Assembly (NCBI GenBank): GCA_965153455.1
Contig: OZ234504.1
Coordinates: forward strand, 8,618,001 to 8,682,000
Direction: 5' to 3'
DNA from: Sphagnum compactum
Taxonomy: Eukaryota > Bryophyta > Sphagnopsida > Sphagnales
DNA: 64,000 nucleotides
The notes under the pieces are model-generated. The model was given only the letters and a program-made list of their open reading frames with translations, was not told where the DNA came from and searched no databases. The position numbers and the translations under genes are program-made. Shown in pieces: positions 1-12,650 of the stretch. Numbering within the stretch: the first letter of the stretch is position 1; each line of letters starts with the position of its first letter.

Positions 1-689
1 AGCAACCCAAGCTCTTGGCCTATATGCTCTACATACAAAAAGCTCTTTCATGCCGTATCCTTTTGGAAGGATTCAAGGATAGTTTGGCGGTTAGGGTTTT
101 TGCATGCTGACAGGACTTTAACCCTAAGCTGTAAAGTGCCAACACATGGTAATCAAGCTGTCAGTTTGTGTTTTTTTGTGTTGCAATCGATGTTCTCTCT
201 GTGTGTTATAATTCCTGCAACATTCTGGTCTTATCTATGGCTGTGGCACTTAATAACTAAAACAGTTACTTTGAGGAAACACTCAAGGTGCTGAAGAAGC
301 ATTTGGGTTACTTTCATGAGGATGTACGACTCCAAGCTGTCATTGCCTTGCAGCGTATGTTTATTTCCCATTTTGACTTTGAAACCCTAAACCCTAATTG
401 CGAAGAAGTTACTTTGCATACGTTCTGTTGTGCTAGAGCTTTTGAATTACGACATCAATCAATCTAGTCCAAATTAGGCATTTGCACCCTGGTAGGTGTC
501 TAAAACAGCCTTCTTCTTCTTCCTCTGATGATAGGCTTGCTAAGGATTCTGGAGAAGATTTTTTTACAATTGGGCGTTTTCAGAAGTTTTGTCATTGTTT
601 TGAAAACCTGATGTAAAAATGTTACCTGTTTCTTTTTGCAGATTTGTTTACAGCAATACGAGCAGCCTTCCCTAGTGACACTGTAAGCT

Positions 690-725
<36 letters not shown>

Positions 726-3297
726 AAAACAGATAATATCTCTCTTGTGTCAGTCTACATTCCAACTGACTTCAGTCTATTATGCCCTTGATAAGGATCT
801 GATTTAGTCTTTCCAGTGATTTTTGAAGTCCTAGTGTTACTAGTGTTTTTTGATGTTTCTAAGATTTTGGGCTATTTTTGCAGATTTCTCCTGAAGCAAA
901 ACACGTCTTAGGTGAACCCAAATTTCCCTCGATTTCAGCAGCATAAACCAGAGACAGAATTATTATTAGTTCACATCTTCTTGACTCATTGTCATCATCA
1001 TGGATTGTTGCTCTTCTTGTAATTTCCTTCAAAATTTGCAGAGAGAGTTTGGCTGAGAGACTTCAAATTTCTGTTTTGCTGCAACAGATATCATCATGGA
1101 GCAGTATATCAAGATCATGAACGAGGATGATGACAAAGACACAGTCTCACAAGTGTGCTCAAGCATTGTAGAAGTCATTAAGTCTGTGACTTATGACTCT
1201 GTTGAGAAATGTAAAAAAGAGCTCATCACTTCTTCTCCTCTCTGCTTTATGTTTCTCCAATACTCAGAAAAGACCCAGTACCATCATCAGACTTGGGTTC
1301 AACAAGAAAATCTCAAGAATCTTCATCACATGTCTGTCTGTGTGTTGCAGTCATGGTCTTGTTGTGTCTGTTAGCCAAATGGGTGATGCTTGTCATATGA
1401 TGCTGACTTCTTTTTGCTCAAGGTTTAGGGTTTTTTTTCACTTGTTTTCTTTGGGTTTTTTTTTTGGGCATTTTTTGTGTCTGGGTATTCTCTCTTTGAA
1501 TGAAGGCACATTTTGCGGGGACTGATTTAAGTTCCTGCAATGAACGGTATATAGATATTCCCAAAATAACATTTCTAAAGTTGCTCCCAGTTTGACATCT
1601 CACTGGTTTTTATATTCAATTTTTGCTGAGAAATGTTTTGAGATTTTAGTGTGGAATTTTTTCCAATTGTGTGCAGTTATTGGGCCCTTGTGTGAGGCAA
1701 CACTATCACTGTTGCGTCAAGAAGCAGTGTGCCAACAGACTGGGGATACGGATAGTGATGGTGATGATGATGATATTGAGCACGATGAACTCCTTATTGA
1801 TGCTGTGACAGATGTTCTACCTGCCCTTGGCTCCTGCATGGGAGCTTCATTCGAGCCTCTCTTTCGTCAATTCTATGAACCACTCATGAAGTTTGCGGTA
1901 ACTTACTTTGACAAAATCACTGTTGACCAAATCTATCTCTACATATATCACTTGTTGGAATTTTTCTTAACCTAAATTGAGCCTGATAGGAGAATGATAG
2001 CTTGATTACGTGAAAGACAATCTTTGTCATGTTGGGTTTTCAGAAATGGTAGCAGAAGCACACCTAGGGATAATGGAGAATATGGGTACAATGGAATGAA
2101 AGCATTTCTCTGTTTTTTCCAACTCCGATGAGTCTAGTCTTTTCCAACTCTGAGGAGATAGTGTCTGATGATAGTTGTGGGAGGATTTTGTGTGTTGATT
2201 GCAGAAACCTACTCGACCTCCGAATGATAGAACAATGGCTGTTGCGTGTGTGGCTGAGGTGGCAAAAGAGATTGGCACTGCAATCATCCCGTATCTTGAT
2301 GTGAGTGATGATGGGTGCTTTGTTACCCTGGCTGGTTAGTGGTGATTTTTGTTGTTCATGGCATTATTTGAGTAGGATATGTTTTGCTAGTTAGTCATGG
2401 GAATGGCCACCATAGAACCTGAAAGGACTGATGGTGATCATTTAAAAGCCCTACCAGATGGCTGTCCTGACAAGCTATATAAACTCTTTGAACTTGCAGA
2501 CCTCAATGCCAATTGCTATCAAGGAGCTCGCATCACCAGATGCTACAAACCGCCGAAATGGTGCCTATTGTGTTGGTGAACTCTGCAGAAACGGTGGAGA
2601 GAAAGCTTTGCAGTACTACAATAGTATTTTGGTGGCTTTGCACCCTCTTTTTGGAACTGGGGAAACAGACAATGGGGTGAGAGATAATGCAGCAGGTGCA
2701 GTTGCTCGTATGATCAATGCACAGCCCAATGCACTGCCTTTGAATCAGGTAGACTATCTCCAAAGCTGCTCAAAGACTGCTAATCCAAAAACTGATCAGC
2801 TGATTGCTTTCCCCAGTCTGTCTAGTTCCTTTGACTTTCAGTCTCTCACTTCATCAGAGGGTGGTGGTGTTTCTCTTGATCTTGAAAGCCTCTTCGTAGG
2901 TCCCTTTTTTGATGGAAACCAGATGTCCTGGTTGTTTCTGACAAACAGTGTTTAGGGTTTAGGGTTTTCTTTTCTACATTGTCAAAGACTGCCATCAGGT
3001 CCCTAAGTTACCTGGAGTTGGGTGGGGTGGACTTGTCAAACAGATTCTACCAGTTCTTATTTCAGCTTTACCACTCAAGGAAGACATGGAGGAGTCAGAA
3101 ACAGTATATGGATGTTTATGTGGTCTTATTTCAGCTTCTCACCCCCAGGTACACAACACACCTTTCACTTTGTATAACGTTTGCAGCAACAAACACATAG
3201 GCAGATCTTTTGGGACAGTGAGAAGATAGGTATTGTTTCACATCTTTGTCTGTATCCATTTACTTCAAGTAGGTTCCCAGGCTACTCGGCTCTTCAT

Positions 3298-3332
<35 letters not shown>

Positions 3333-3596
3333 ATTTTTTAACGGGATTCTTGTTGTGGTGGGATACCTGCTTTTACACAGATTATGCCTTTTGTACCTCA
3401 ATTGGTGCCTGTGTTTGCACAAGTTGTAGTGTCAAAGGATACATCCACAGTCCTGAAAATGGGCATCGGAAGAGCAGTTATGCAGTTGTGTGGGCAGTAT
3501 GGAGATCAGATGCAGACACTGCTAAGCAGCTTGCATCCTGATGAGGCCACTGCTTTGGGCTCTGTTATGAAGCATGATTCCCAGAGTGGGCTTTAG
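1..3596 (+). CDS. Importin-4-like importin-beta (karyopherin), C-terminal part
   Basis: C-terminal about 406 residues of a HEAT-repeat karyopherin of the importin-4 type (Arabidopsis IMB4-like), which carries cargo such as histones through nuclear pores. Exons joined: 1-54 (5' end outside the window), 266-354, 642-682, 884-911, 1088-1210, 1677-1897, 2205-2300, 2500-2748, 3044-3148, 3381-3596. Every junction is GT-AG and keeps one frame to TAG at 3594-3596. Recognisable blocks are an acidic DSDGDDDDIEHDE stretch, RPPNDRTM, SPDATNRRN, FCVGEL-like YCVGEL, VRDNAAGAVARM, and PLKEDMEES near the C-terminus, in the order known for plant importin-4. Full-length members are about 1,000 residues, so roughly 60% lies upstream. 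The intron at 683-883 starts with a (CT)n run and another lies at 3301-3328. Family assignment is firm; exact paralogue is inferred. Confidence 0.9.
692..722. repeat. (CT)n microsatellite in an importin-4 intron
   Basis: About 15 CT dinucleotides begin within 10 bp of the splice donor at 683. A second tract of about 13 units lies in the last intron at 3302-3328. Confidence 0.95.
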
Positions 3597-5824
3597 GAGA
3601 CAGTTTCTGAACGGGCAAAGAAGCTGATTAAAGTTTCCCAGCCACCAACATCATCATCACTCCTCTTCTTCCTGTTCTGTTTTAGATAGAATTATTGACT
3701 TCACCACGAAGAGAGAGGGATACAGGGGTCTCTATCTCATCAGCTTGCTTGTGTAAAGAGTCTCACAGGGGATAAAAAAGTTTCCCAGTGTTGATCTCTT
3801 GCTCCACATTTTAGGTGACATGTAGACGATTTGTTTAGAACAGATTTTATTTTGAGTGGTGGTGGGTAAAAATCAGCTGTGGTTGCTGTGACAATTTAGT
3901 TACTAGCAGTAACCACCCACGTGCATGCCATTGATTGACTGCCCTTTGAAGGATGGAGTTGGTATACTTAGTCAATCATCAATTTTGGTGCTGTCCTTGA
4001 TACGACCAGTAAGACATTGATTAAAAGTGAAGGTGGGCTTTCTCGGATGAATGCTTCAGCTCACAGCAGCATCAGTAGAGTCCTGGTAAGCCTTGGTATC
4101 TTCATTCTGCTCACAGACACTGAATATTGTTCAGCACATCTTTTTGCTGAACATGTACCGGTTTCATACCTATTGATTGCTCTGTCTCATAATGCAAAGG
4201 GTCTAGGGTTTAGGGTTATGTTATGTGCTCCCAAATTAATTTGATGATTTTGCACTTTGATGGTGAGTTTTGCATTAACTCATTGCAGTGGCGGGATGTT
4301 TTTTCCCTGCAGGTCTGTATTCCACATACTGAAAGCTGTGCTGTCCAAGGAAGACTGTTACAACATATCCATGGAAGCTAAACCTTATTTGTGCATGGGT
4401 TCAAGTTCATTAGTTTTATCTGAGCTGAGAGGTTAGATTCGAGGTTTCTGAACAAGGTGATTTATGTGTGAGTTTTGATGTCAGAGGTCTGTTTGACTGT
4501 GTTAAAAGTCATATCAAATGCGTATTATGCCACTTTGCCTGTCAAAGAAGTAGGAGCTCTGATCCTAGTTCTGGATGGCATTTCTTCTTCTGCTGTTAGC
4601 AGTGGTGTGACAGTTTACTCACCTTGGCACTTCAGAACATGTGTTGAATGGTGGTCAATGTGACACTGGGTTATGGAAAAAGGATTAATCAAATTCTTGT
4701 GGAACAACTCTTTTCTCCAACCACCCTTGAGCCTCTACGCAAATTGACAAGTATGTGAGACGACCTTCCAGCAGTGTCGATTGTGAAAATCTCCTATATC
4801 TTGCAAATCTAAATTCCTTCACAGTGTCTGCTAGTTCTTTCATTCTCATGAAGTTATTGCAGCATGTGTGGACTTTCATGATGAAGGCGATTGACACATT
4901 GTGAGCCATTTTCATTAAAGTTTTGAGTTATGACTACTCTACACAGATTGTCATGTTTCTTTTCAAAAGTGTTGTTTACAGACTTTTTTTCTCTGCAAAT
5001 TTCATACATGTTTGATTCATGGTGTGTTGTCGTATTGGTCTGAGGCTCAAGTGGATTTTCTATGTATGGTGGTGGTTTTTGCCACACGACTTTGTAGCAG
5101 AAGATATTTATGGAGCATAAAAACCTGTCCAGAGATTTCAACCAAACGACAGTCAATTTATTACATCTGCATTAAATGGCACAATATTGGCAATCGTAGT
5201 AGAACTGTTGGCGTTATACTGAACCATCACTTTACACCAGCAATTTGCAAAGAGAAACATAACATCTGTGCAATGGAATAGTAACGAAAAACATAACATC
5301 TGTGCAATGGAATAGTAAAGAAAAACATAACATCTGTGCAATGGAATAGTAATAATAATCTAATAATCCGTTGTTTGTTGCAGACGTTGCATTTTACAAG
5401 GATGGAAAAAAATGGGACTATAAAAGACTAGCTTATAGAATTTGTTTATTATAATTTCTCAGGTTGACAATAATGAATGATTCGGTGAATGATGGATTGT
5501 GTCATACTTCTTGTGCACCTCTTGCACATGAAAATTGATTGTTTGAAAGCTCTGATGAGAGAGGAAGAATGGTGGAACAATTTCAACTTGCAATTCTCCT
5601 TTTATATGAGATCTTCAAAAGAATTGGTCTACAAGACTACTTACTTACTACTTACAGGACAGGAGCCTGCGCTATGGTACAAAGGGCCCATCATCAATTC
5701 ACTGCATAAGAACTGTATTTTGTTGTGAGGAAGATGGAGGGGGCAGCTGAAAGTTTAGGTGTGCATTGTTTGGGTGTAACATGCGTTCAAAACCTTCAAA
5801 TTTTGATGAGCCTTGGGCCTTTGG
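3597..5824. other. Spacer between convergent genes with unidentified exon-like pieces
   Basis: This 2.2 kb lies between the stop codons of the importin-4-like and EDR2-like genes and must hold both 3' UTRs. Open stretches at about 4313-4390, 4475-4663 and 5489-5728 (+) look moderately coding-like, for example SEVCLTVLKVISNAYY and VGALILVLDGISS, but stops and frame changes break them and I recognise no family. They could be a decayed gene fragment or chance. A telomere-type TAGGGTTTAGGG motif sits near 4203-4217. Confidence 0.4.
5252..5352. repeat. Three-copy tandem repeat, about 34 bp unit
   Basis: Three nearly identical head-to-tail copies of a unit containing AACATAACATCTGTGCAATG followed by GAATAGTAA. 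The last copy ends in a short AATAAT run. The copies differ at one or two bases, so the expansion is recent. It lies in the spacer between two convergent 3' ends. Confidence 0.9.
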
Positions 5825-8800
5825 TTATTGTCTAACAGCAGAATCCACCTCGATGCGGTTTATTCTCACTGTCCCCAAAAGATACTCTGGCAGCTCTTGT
5901 TCACCTTTGGCCTAATCACAAAACAAAAAGGGGGATATATATCAAACAAGAGCACATATATATATATCACAACATAAATTGTGTTCAAAGTTCATTTCTG
6001 CAAAGATGATTTTAGCAAGACCAGATTACCTCAATCAAAATGGCAAGATCCACCACAACATTGGTGAGGTATCCCAGAACCAGACCCACCACACCTCGTG
6101 CCACAGATGATGACCCAATGTCCACATCAATCTGTCAAGCACCAGCCCCACCTTGAAATGTTATCCACCATTGGAGAAGATGGTTTAGGGCAACTCAACA
6201 TGATAATACCTTCTGATGTAAAACAAGCCACTCACTGCCTGTGCTAGTTTTATCTTGAGCATCTCAATCTCAGCAGGTCTTGCTTGTGCGTAATACCTCA
6301 AGAAAGTTATCTTCTCGCAAATAATGACAGGTCACAGCACGGCCCAAGAGACAAGCTTTGGTGCCCACAGCTCGCTTCACCATCCAGTAACCCTGCCATA
6401 GGACAAATCTGAGTTTTCAACAATGTGTCCTTTCTATATGCTTCTGCCTCAAAGTAAACCAGAACTGCAAGAAAGGGTTTTGTTGAAGCATAACCTACCT
6501 CCACAATGCTGGGTATGAGTTTAAAACGAGAATTCCGAAATGCGTCATCCCCATTTGCAAATCTATCCAGTAATGAGCCTGGTCGAATGGGTTTCTCAGC
6601 AACAAAGTAGAAGATCAAGTTGTAATTTGGTTTTGCTGGTACCTGAACACATTATCAGACCATCCCCTAGAATTTGAGTGTTGAAATGTGACTAATTCAG
6701 CACTTTTGGTTCCTAGCAGTTACAAGTCAACATGAGATTTTAGTTCTAACCATTGCTCATTTGACAATCATCACTACATGCTGGGTCAGAAATCAAGAGT
6801 ACCTGTAGATTTATAACCAGGATAAATGGAGCCTTTCTCCCTGCGTCTGACTGTGACACCAGGAAAAATAAATCAAACTTCATTGTGCAATATGAAGGGA
6901 TGTGAATAGGATAGCTCAGTTGATTTTCCCAGGACAGCATGCACATATGGCACACCATAACATGACACAAACTTTCCTCTCTCAAGAAAACATTCAAGGG
7001 ATAGAAAGAGAAGCCAGGTTACCTGCACACAGCAGTCAGGCTGCTTTGCAACATGGCCGATTTTCTGCTCTGACTTGAACCAATCGACTGCCACAAGTTT
7101 TAAAAGAGGCTCACCTCCTGATATCTACTTGTCATGACACAATAGCCACATCAGCCAGGATCCAAGCCTCATACTGATTAAGTTTCAGTCAATAGTAGAG
7201 AAATAAACATACTGAGTAAAAGACAATTGTTCAAAACATTGCTTAGGCGTCTGCTAAAGCACATTAAAAGCTTGCATCAAACCATTCAAATTATGTCAAT
7301 GTCAGACTGGTGGTTGAGTAACAGAGGATAAGGATTGAATGTTGCAAAAGCACACACCTTCAGACTGTCTTGGTCATAGGTGCGGCTGCGAACCATGAAG
7401 CCTTTGCCACCAGGGTCCGACCAACCATTCGAATCCTTATCATGCACAGTTTGACGCAATGATCCATTGAACAGGTTGAAGTCCATCTCCACTCCTGGCA
7501 TGTTCCAGTCAAGTTCCTTGCCTATCCTGCTAGCTGCATGGCATTCACTACCATCCATCAGGAATGTAAGAGGGAGCTGCACTTCTGTGTCCATAACCTT
7601 TGCTAGAGGGTAGTTCCTTTTCCATGCATGAGAATTGATAGTAAAGACCTGATATGATCTGAAATGTTGAAGAGGGATATATTCTTCTGAAAACTCATAT
7701 GACTAGTACTTTGCAGGGAGAGAGGCAGCTAGATAGGGTGTACCAGGGTGATGCTTGCCAGAGAGGCCCAACATGAGACTCCATGAACCTGCTTTGAATT
7801 TCTGCTTTGCTGTCTGCACCACTCATACCCAAACAATGACAATAGAATCAAGATCAAAAAGATTTCACCTACCATGGTCAATAAGAAAGCTTTTCATGAG
7901 GGCTGGAGTAGTATGAGGAAACCCAGTCTGAAAATCTCAAGAGAATGCTTCCTTCCTGTTGTAGCCACATCTTTACCCCATCTTGTAAGTTTGAAGTCAA
8001 GATGTTTGGTTATTGTATAGTAAGGCAAAATGTGGACAAGCCTTACAGTAAAAAGAGCTGTCAACAGTATTAACCGGTGATGCCATCACATGTTTGTAAA
8101 TCTTTGATTTCACCCATTTCCCACTATTCTTCTCCTTCTTAAAAATTAAATCTGCAAGGATCCAACTGTGTTGATCTTAAAGTGCCAGCAGGCCACATAG
8201 ACCAGCCTTCAACATTCCAGTTAGATCCGTAAAATAGTTTATGCGGTGTTGTATTTGACAGATCTTAAGAGAGAATATGATTTGGACTACAAAACAATGC
8301 AGAGCACATGATTTGAACAAACCATTTTCGGGTGGTGCTTCGGAAGCAACTCCTGGTCATCACTCTCATCCTCCTCATCCTGCTCTTCTGCCATGATTGC
8401 ATCATAGAATTCTTCATGGCATTCCAAAGCCTGGGACTCAGGAGGGGATTCAACTAGAACAGTTGTCTCCCTAGGGATAAGCTCAGTTTGTTCCAGCACC
8501 TTCTTCACATCCTTGAAACTTTGTGTCTTTGTGAGACTTCCAGGTGAGACAAGCTCTGGATTTGCTGCAAAGACCTCTCTTATACCTAATATGACAAGAT
8601 CAGTATCAAAAATCAGCTCTTGAATGAAAGACGCTGCCTTGTTCCCTGGGTCTAAAACCACACAACAGACTTAATAACACCAGTAGGCAGTTTACATCCT
8701 CAAAATGAAAATTTTCTGACAAAAGAGTACTTGGCACAAAAGAGATACAAGAGGTGGTGTTGCTGAAAAAATTGAAGAGAAGTCAACCTGCAATCCGGCA

Positions 8801-11800
8801 AAGTAATATGTAAGGGATAGTCTTGTGGAACTTGGAATAATAGCTTTTCTTCCATCGGCCCCATCCTGTCGAATTCACCTCAACTATCTGTGAAACTAGT
8901 GAACATGGGGTGCCAGCTCCAGGCTTGGGAGGTAGTGGTGTAATCTCCCAGATGCTGGCTGCAAACCAAGGATAAAATTATTGTATGATTATTGTATTCC
9001 ATCAAGTGGGAAGCACAATGTTGTGTGGTGTTGGGTAGATATTCAGTTCTTGAGTGTATGCACATGAGAACTTACGACTTAGGTCAATACGCTGAAACCC
9101 AGATCTGGTAGGCTGCTTCTTGTGGGTGGTAGAGATCTGTCTGATTGCTGCATCCCATATGAACCAATCCACAATCATTGCCTTCTCTATTCCAAGCCCC
9201 TCAAACTGGCATATCAGGAGTGCATTCCTCCATGTCATTATAGAAACCACATCAACAGATTATCGTGCCAGAATAACTAGTAAGAACATTTGATAGAAAT
9301 TTCGAAACAAAAAGCTGCCAAAACATACCAGGTGGCCAATTTACTAACATTCTGATGCTATTTGCAACAATTGTGTTCACCCAATTACTCTCATGCAAAC
9401 CAAATGCAAACCACATAACAACAATAGATACCCTACCATCACATTATTGCAATGGAAGACTTAAACTCATATGACGCAGAAATCCACACTTGAGTTACTG
9501 ATACTACTGTAACTTGCATCTATAGTCATCTCAACCATTCCTATACAGACCCATGCAAGGAGGACAGTCTTACAGTAAGAGCCATCCTGGTCTCTCCGCC
9601 AACTACGAGAAAATAGGAAGTCTCGTTTGGAATAAAATCTGAAATACTCCAAGAAAAAGCTCACATCAGGTTTAATAATAACCCAGAACAATAGAATTCC
9701 TGTGATCACACCTTATTGGGATTGGAAGAAGCTGAATGGAAACTGAGTGCTAGGATCAAGGAAAATCTATTGCCAGAGTTATGTATTGCAAAACCGGAAG
9801 ATACTCAGTGATAACCCAGAGAGAGGAGGAGGGATGTAAGAGAACTTCCCACCTTTTGAAGTATTTGGGATCAAAGGAACCATATACAATGTCAGTATGA
9901 CCATCAATCTGCTCCACAAGCTCTAAGTCAGCTGTCAAAACATCCCATCTGGAGAGGTGCACACCCACTATCAAAATATGGTCCATGTACATGAGTTGGA
10001 ACAACAGATTCCAGTTCAGGAGCCAGGAAAAGGTATTCAAGATTGCAGTCATACTTCTTAACTAATGAACAAAATAAAATTGAGAGTTTTGGGGGTGTGG
10101 TTATAAGTACTGGTATCTGAGTGACTTGTCCAGGCTCATAATCATATCAAAAATTGTATCTGGAGATGACTCTACTACTCCAACTGCCTTCATTATGGTC
10201 CCTTTTTCTGCCTGCAATTCATAGAAGGCAAATGGGCTTGAAGAGATGCAACGTAAAACTCATTTCCTTCATTAGAGATCATAAATACCTCTAAAATACT
10301 AGAGTCAATATCTGACTATAAGATGGATATAAACAGTTTGCCTCCATTGCTGAATTGTGCTACCCAGAGGAAGAAAGAAATTGGGAAACTAGACAACTTT
10401 GCCAGTAAAGAGCACCTTCGAAGCTGTGACATCCTCAAAGATTCGAAGGCCTGTTTCAGCAGAACACTCCAAATGAGATCTTTGCACATCAGAATAACTA
10501 CCGATTCAGTAGTGCATTCAGTTGGTACCATATGCCAGATAGACCAGTGATGCTCACCATTAACAGTGTGGAAGCATCTCCAATCTTCTTTCTCTACTAT
10601 GTCCTCCCTTAGGTAGTGATAATAACTGTCTGAATCCGGTTCTTGTGTTACCATGGCTGGCCTTCGCAACAGAGATTCTGGTCCTATACACAGACAAAAT
10701 GTAAAGAAAGTATGTAAATCTTGAAAGCATTAATTATATTATGATCTTCATATTCACATACTGAAACAAGTGCTGAAACAATCATGTAGGTCTCAAGAAT
10801 TCATAGGACATACCCCTGCCAATGGTGATGAGCTTGCTAATGCCTTTAGTGTATGACCTGTGTGCACGACGTCTGTTCATGTTGAACCTGCTACAAGTGG
10901 GGTTGTTAGATAACTGGGCTTTGGGCTCTTTACAGTGAAGCACATACTTTGTAAGAAAACCATACTACTTGAACTGCCAACAACCAGAACTTTCATGGCC
11001 ACTTACTCATCATCATTGTTAATTACTCTGTGACCATTGCCATTCCTTTCACTTGCATAGTCAGCCTGTATCTCACAACCAACACCATGCAAGTTAGTCC
11101 CTCAGGCAATTGACAGTAGACACCGTCACTTGGTGCAGGTGACAATAAAAACAGATATCTCCTCTCATGTAACCACAGCAAATCCTGGATGTTCATGGTT
11201 CCATTGCTTCACTATATTCTCTATTCATAAATTACCTCTTCCTTTGCATGTTTGAAGGCAGAAACCCACTTCTCAGCTTCCTCCGCACTAGTGCAAGCAA
11301 GCTGCTCAATATCATGCCAGACAGTCAGTGTGACAACAACAGAAGCCCTCGTCTGCCACAACTATGCAGCACAAATTCACAAGAATGAACAATGGCAAAC
11401 AATGTCACTACCAGGCATCAGTTGGGGAGCAATTACCTCTCCCTGTCTGCTGTGATCCAGGCGGCTGTAAATCTTCAACACATACAAGGCCTGACGAAGA
11501 GCAGACCAGGTTTCATATCAGACATTACTGAGACACAGCAAGTGCATTCATTCATCAAAGGAATTTGAGTTACAATTGGTGCACAAAATACAACCTCAAA
11601 CTCTCACCATGAAGATAACCGAGTGTAATTCAAGTTGCTAATGTGTGTACTGGCAATATTTTAGGTTGTTTAAATTGATAATTTTGCCTAGTTAATTGAT
11701 GTGCTCCAGGTATGCGAAGGGTTTTGAATTTCTTCTTAAGCGGTTTCTAAATTCCCTTACGTAAGATAATGCAAACATGGAAGATGCAGAGAATTGACCA

Positions 11801-12650
11801 ATAATATTCTCATATTTGACAACCATCATCTATCTTGAGCTGTAGTAATTTTCACACACCCTTCCATGGTAGATTTGGCGTCCAACTTCTTCCACCATCA
11901 AGTGAGGACCAACAACCCCCCGTCTGATAGGCACCTGAAGGGATAGGAACAGAATTTTGAGAGGGTTCAAGACCTTGGCAGAGGATTCAGAACCAACCCA
12001 TGAATTAACGAAAGAAACCTGAAAGGTAAATCTACTTGACTGTAATAATAGACAGTCCAAAAACACAAAGAGATGGTTGAATTTGAACAATCCACTACTG
12101 ATGATGAGACAACATCATACTGAATGGGTACTAAAAGATTGAATCCACAAGGAGGACAAGCCTGACATTGTAGTGCAATTTAAAGGTAGACTCTTACAGC
12201 CCGGGGAGAATTGCCTGGATCCCGCTTGAACATAGTTACGTACTTTCCCTTGATAACCAGGTAGCGTGCATGACAGTACTGATAGCCGAGGGAATTTGTT
12301 CCCACATGATACACCCAGCCCACATATGCCTGAACACCAGGGTCACTTTCTTTATCCGATCCCATACTGGCATCCCTCTCAAGGTCGTGGTCAATCTCAA
12401 CTTGCCCACCACCTCTCTTCCTGCCTCGATCAAAGCTACTTTCCATTTGCTTTTGGGTATTATGTTGCCTCTCCTTAAAGCTGCAGCTCAGCCAACCTGT
12501 GAGCCCTCCACACCTCCTCCTTTTCTCATCAAAGGTTGGTGACGAGGAGGGTGAGGAAGGACATGAACTATCGAGATGCTCGTATGTTTCCAGCTTTCCT
12601 TGTCTGGTATGAACCTCACAATTTATTTTTTTTGAAGGAGGATGAAGCAT
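5825..12650 (-). CDS. EDR2-like PH-START-DUF1336 protein
   Basis: Plant-specific lipid/membrane-binding protein of the ENHANCED DISEASE RESISTANCE 2 family, closest by memory to the Arabidopsis At2g28320/At3g54800 branch. I join 22 exons into 867 codons without a frame break: 12650-12198, 11934-11860, 11490-11437, 11301-11236, 11065-11007, 10887-10814, 10683-10558, 10450-10416, 10211-10111, 9948-9853, 9638-9574, 9147-9076, 8958-8788, 8585-8323, 7813-7744, 7602-7358, 7124-7023, 6850-6803, 6642-6499, 6392-6297, 6131-6030, 5911-5825. Residues 1-108 are a basic/Ser-rich leader. PH domain about 109-216 (GWVYHVGTNSLG, FKRDPGN, RRGVVGP). START about 285-490 (DGHTDIVYGSFDPKYF, SKRDFLFSR, SKFHKTIPY). 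An acidic linker with EEQDEEDESDD follows, then DUF1336 about 630-867 (DPGGKGFMVRSRTY, VAVDWFK, APFILVINLQVP, FKLIPSI, GYWMVKRAVGTKA). The START-DUF1336 linker is longer than in Arabidopsis. The start codon is the first Met of the PH exon; an upstream coding exon is not excluded. Confidence 0.93.
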
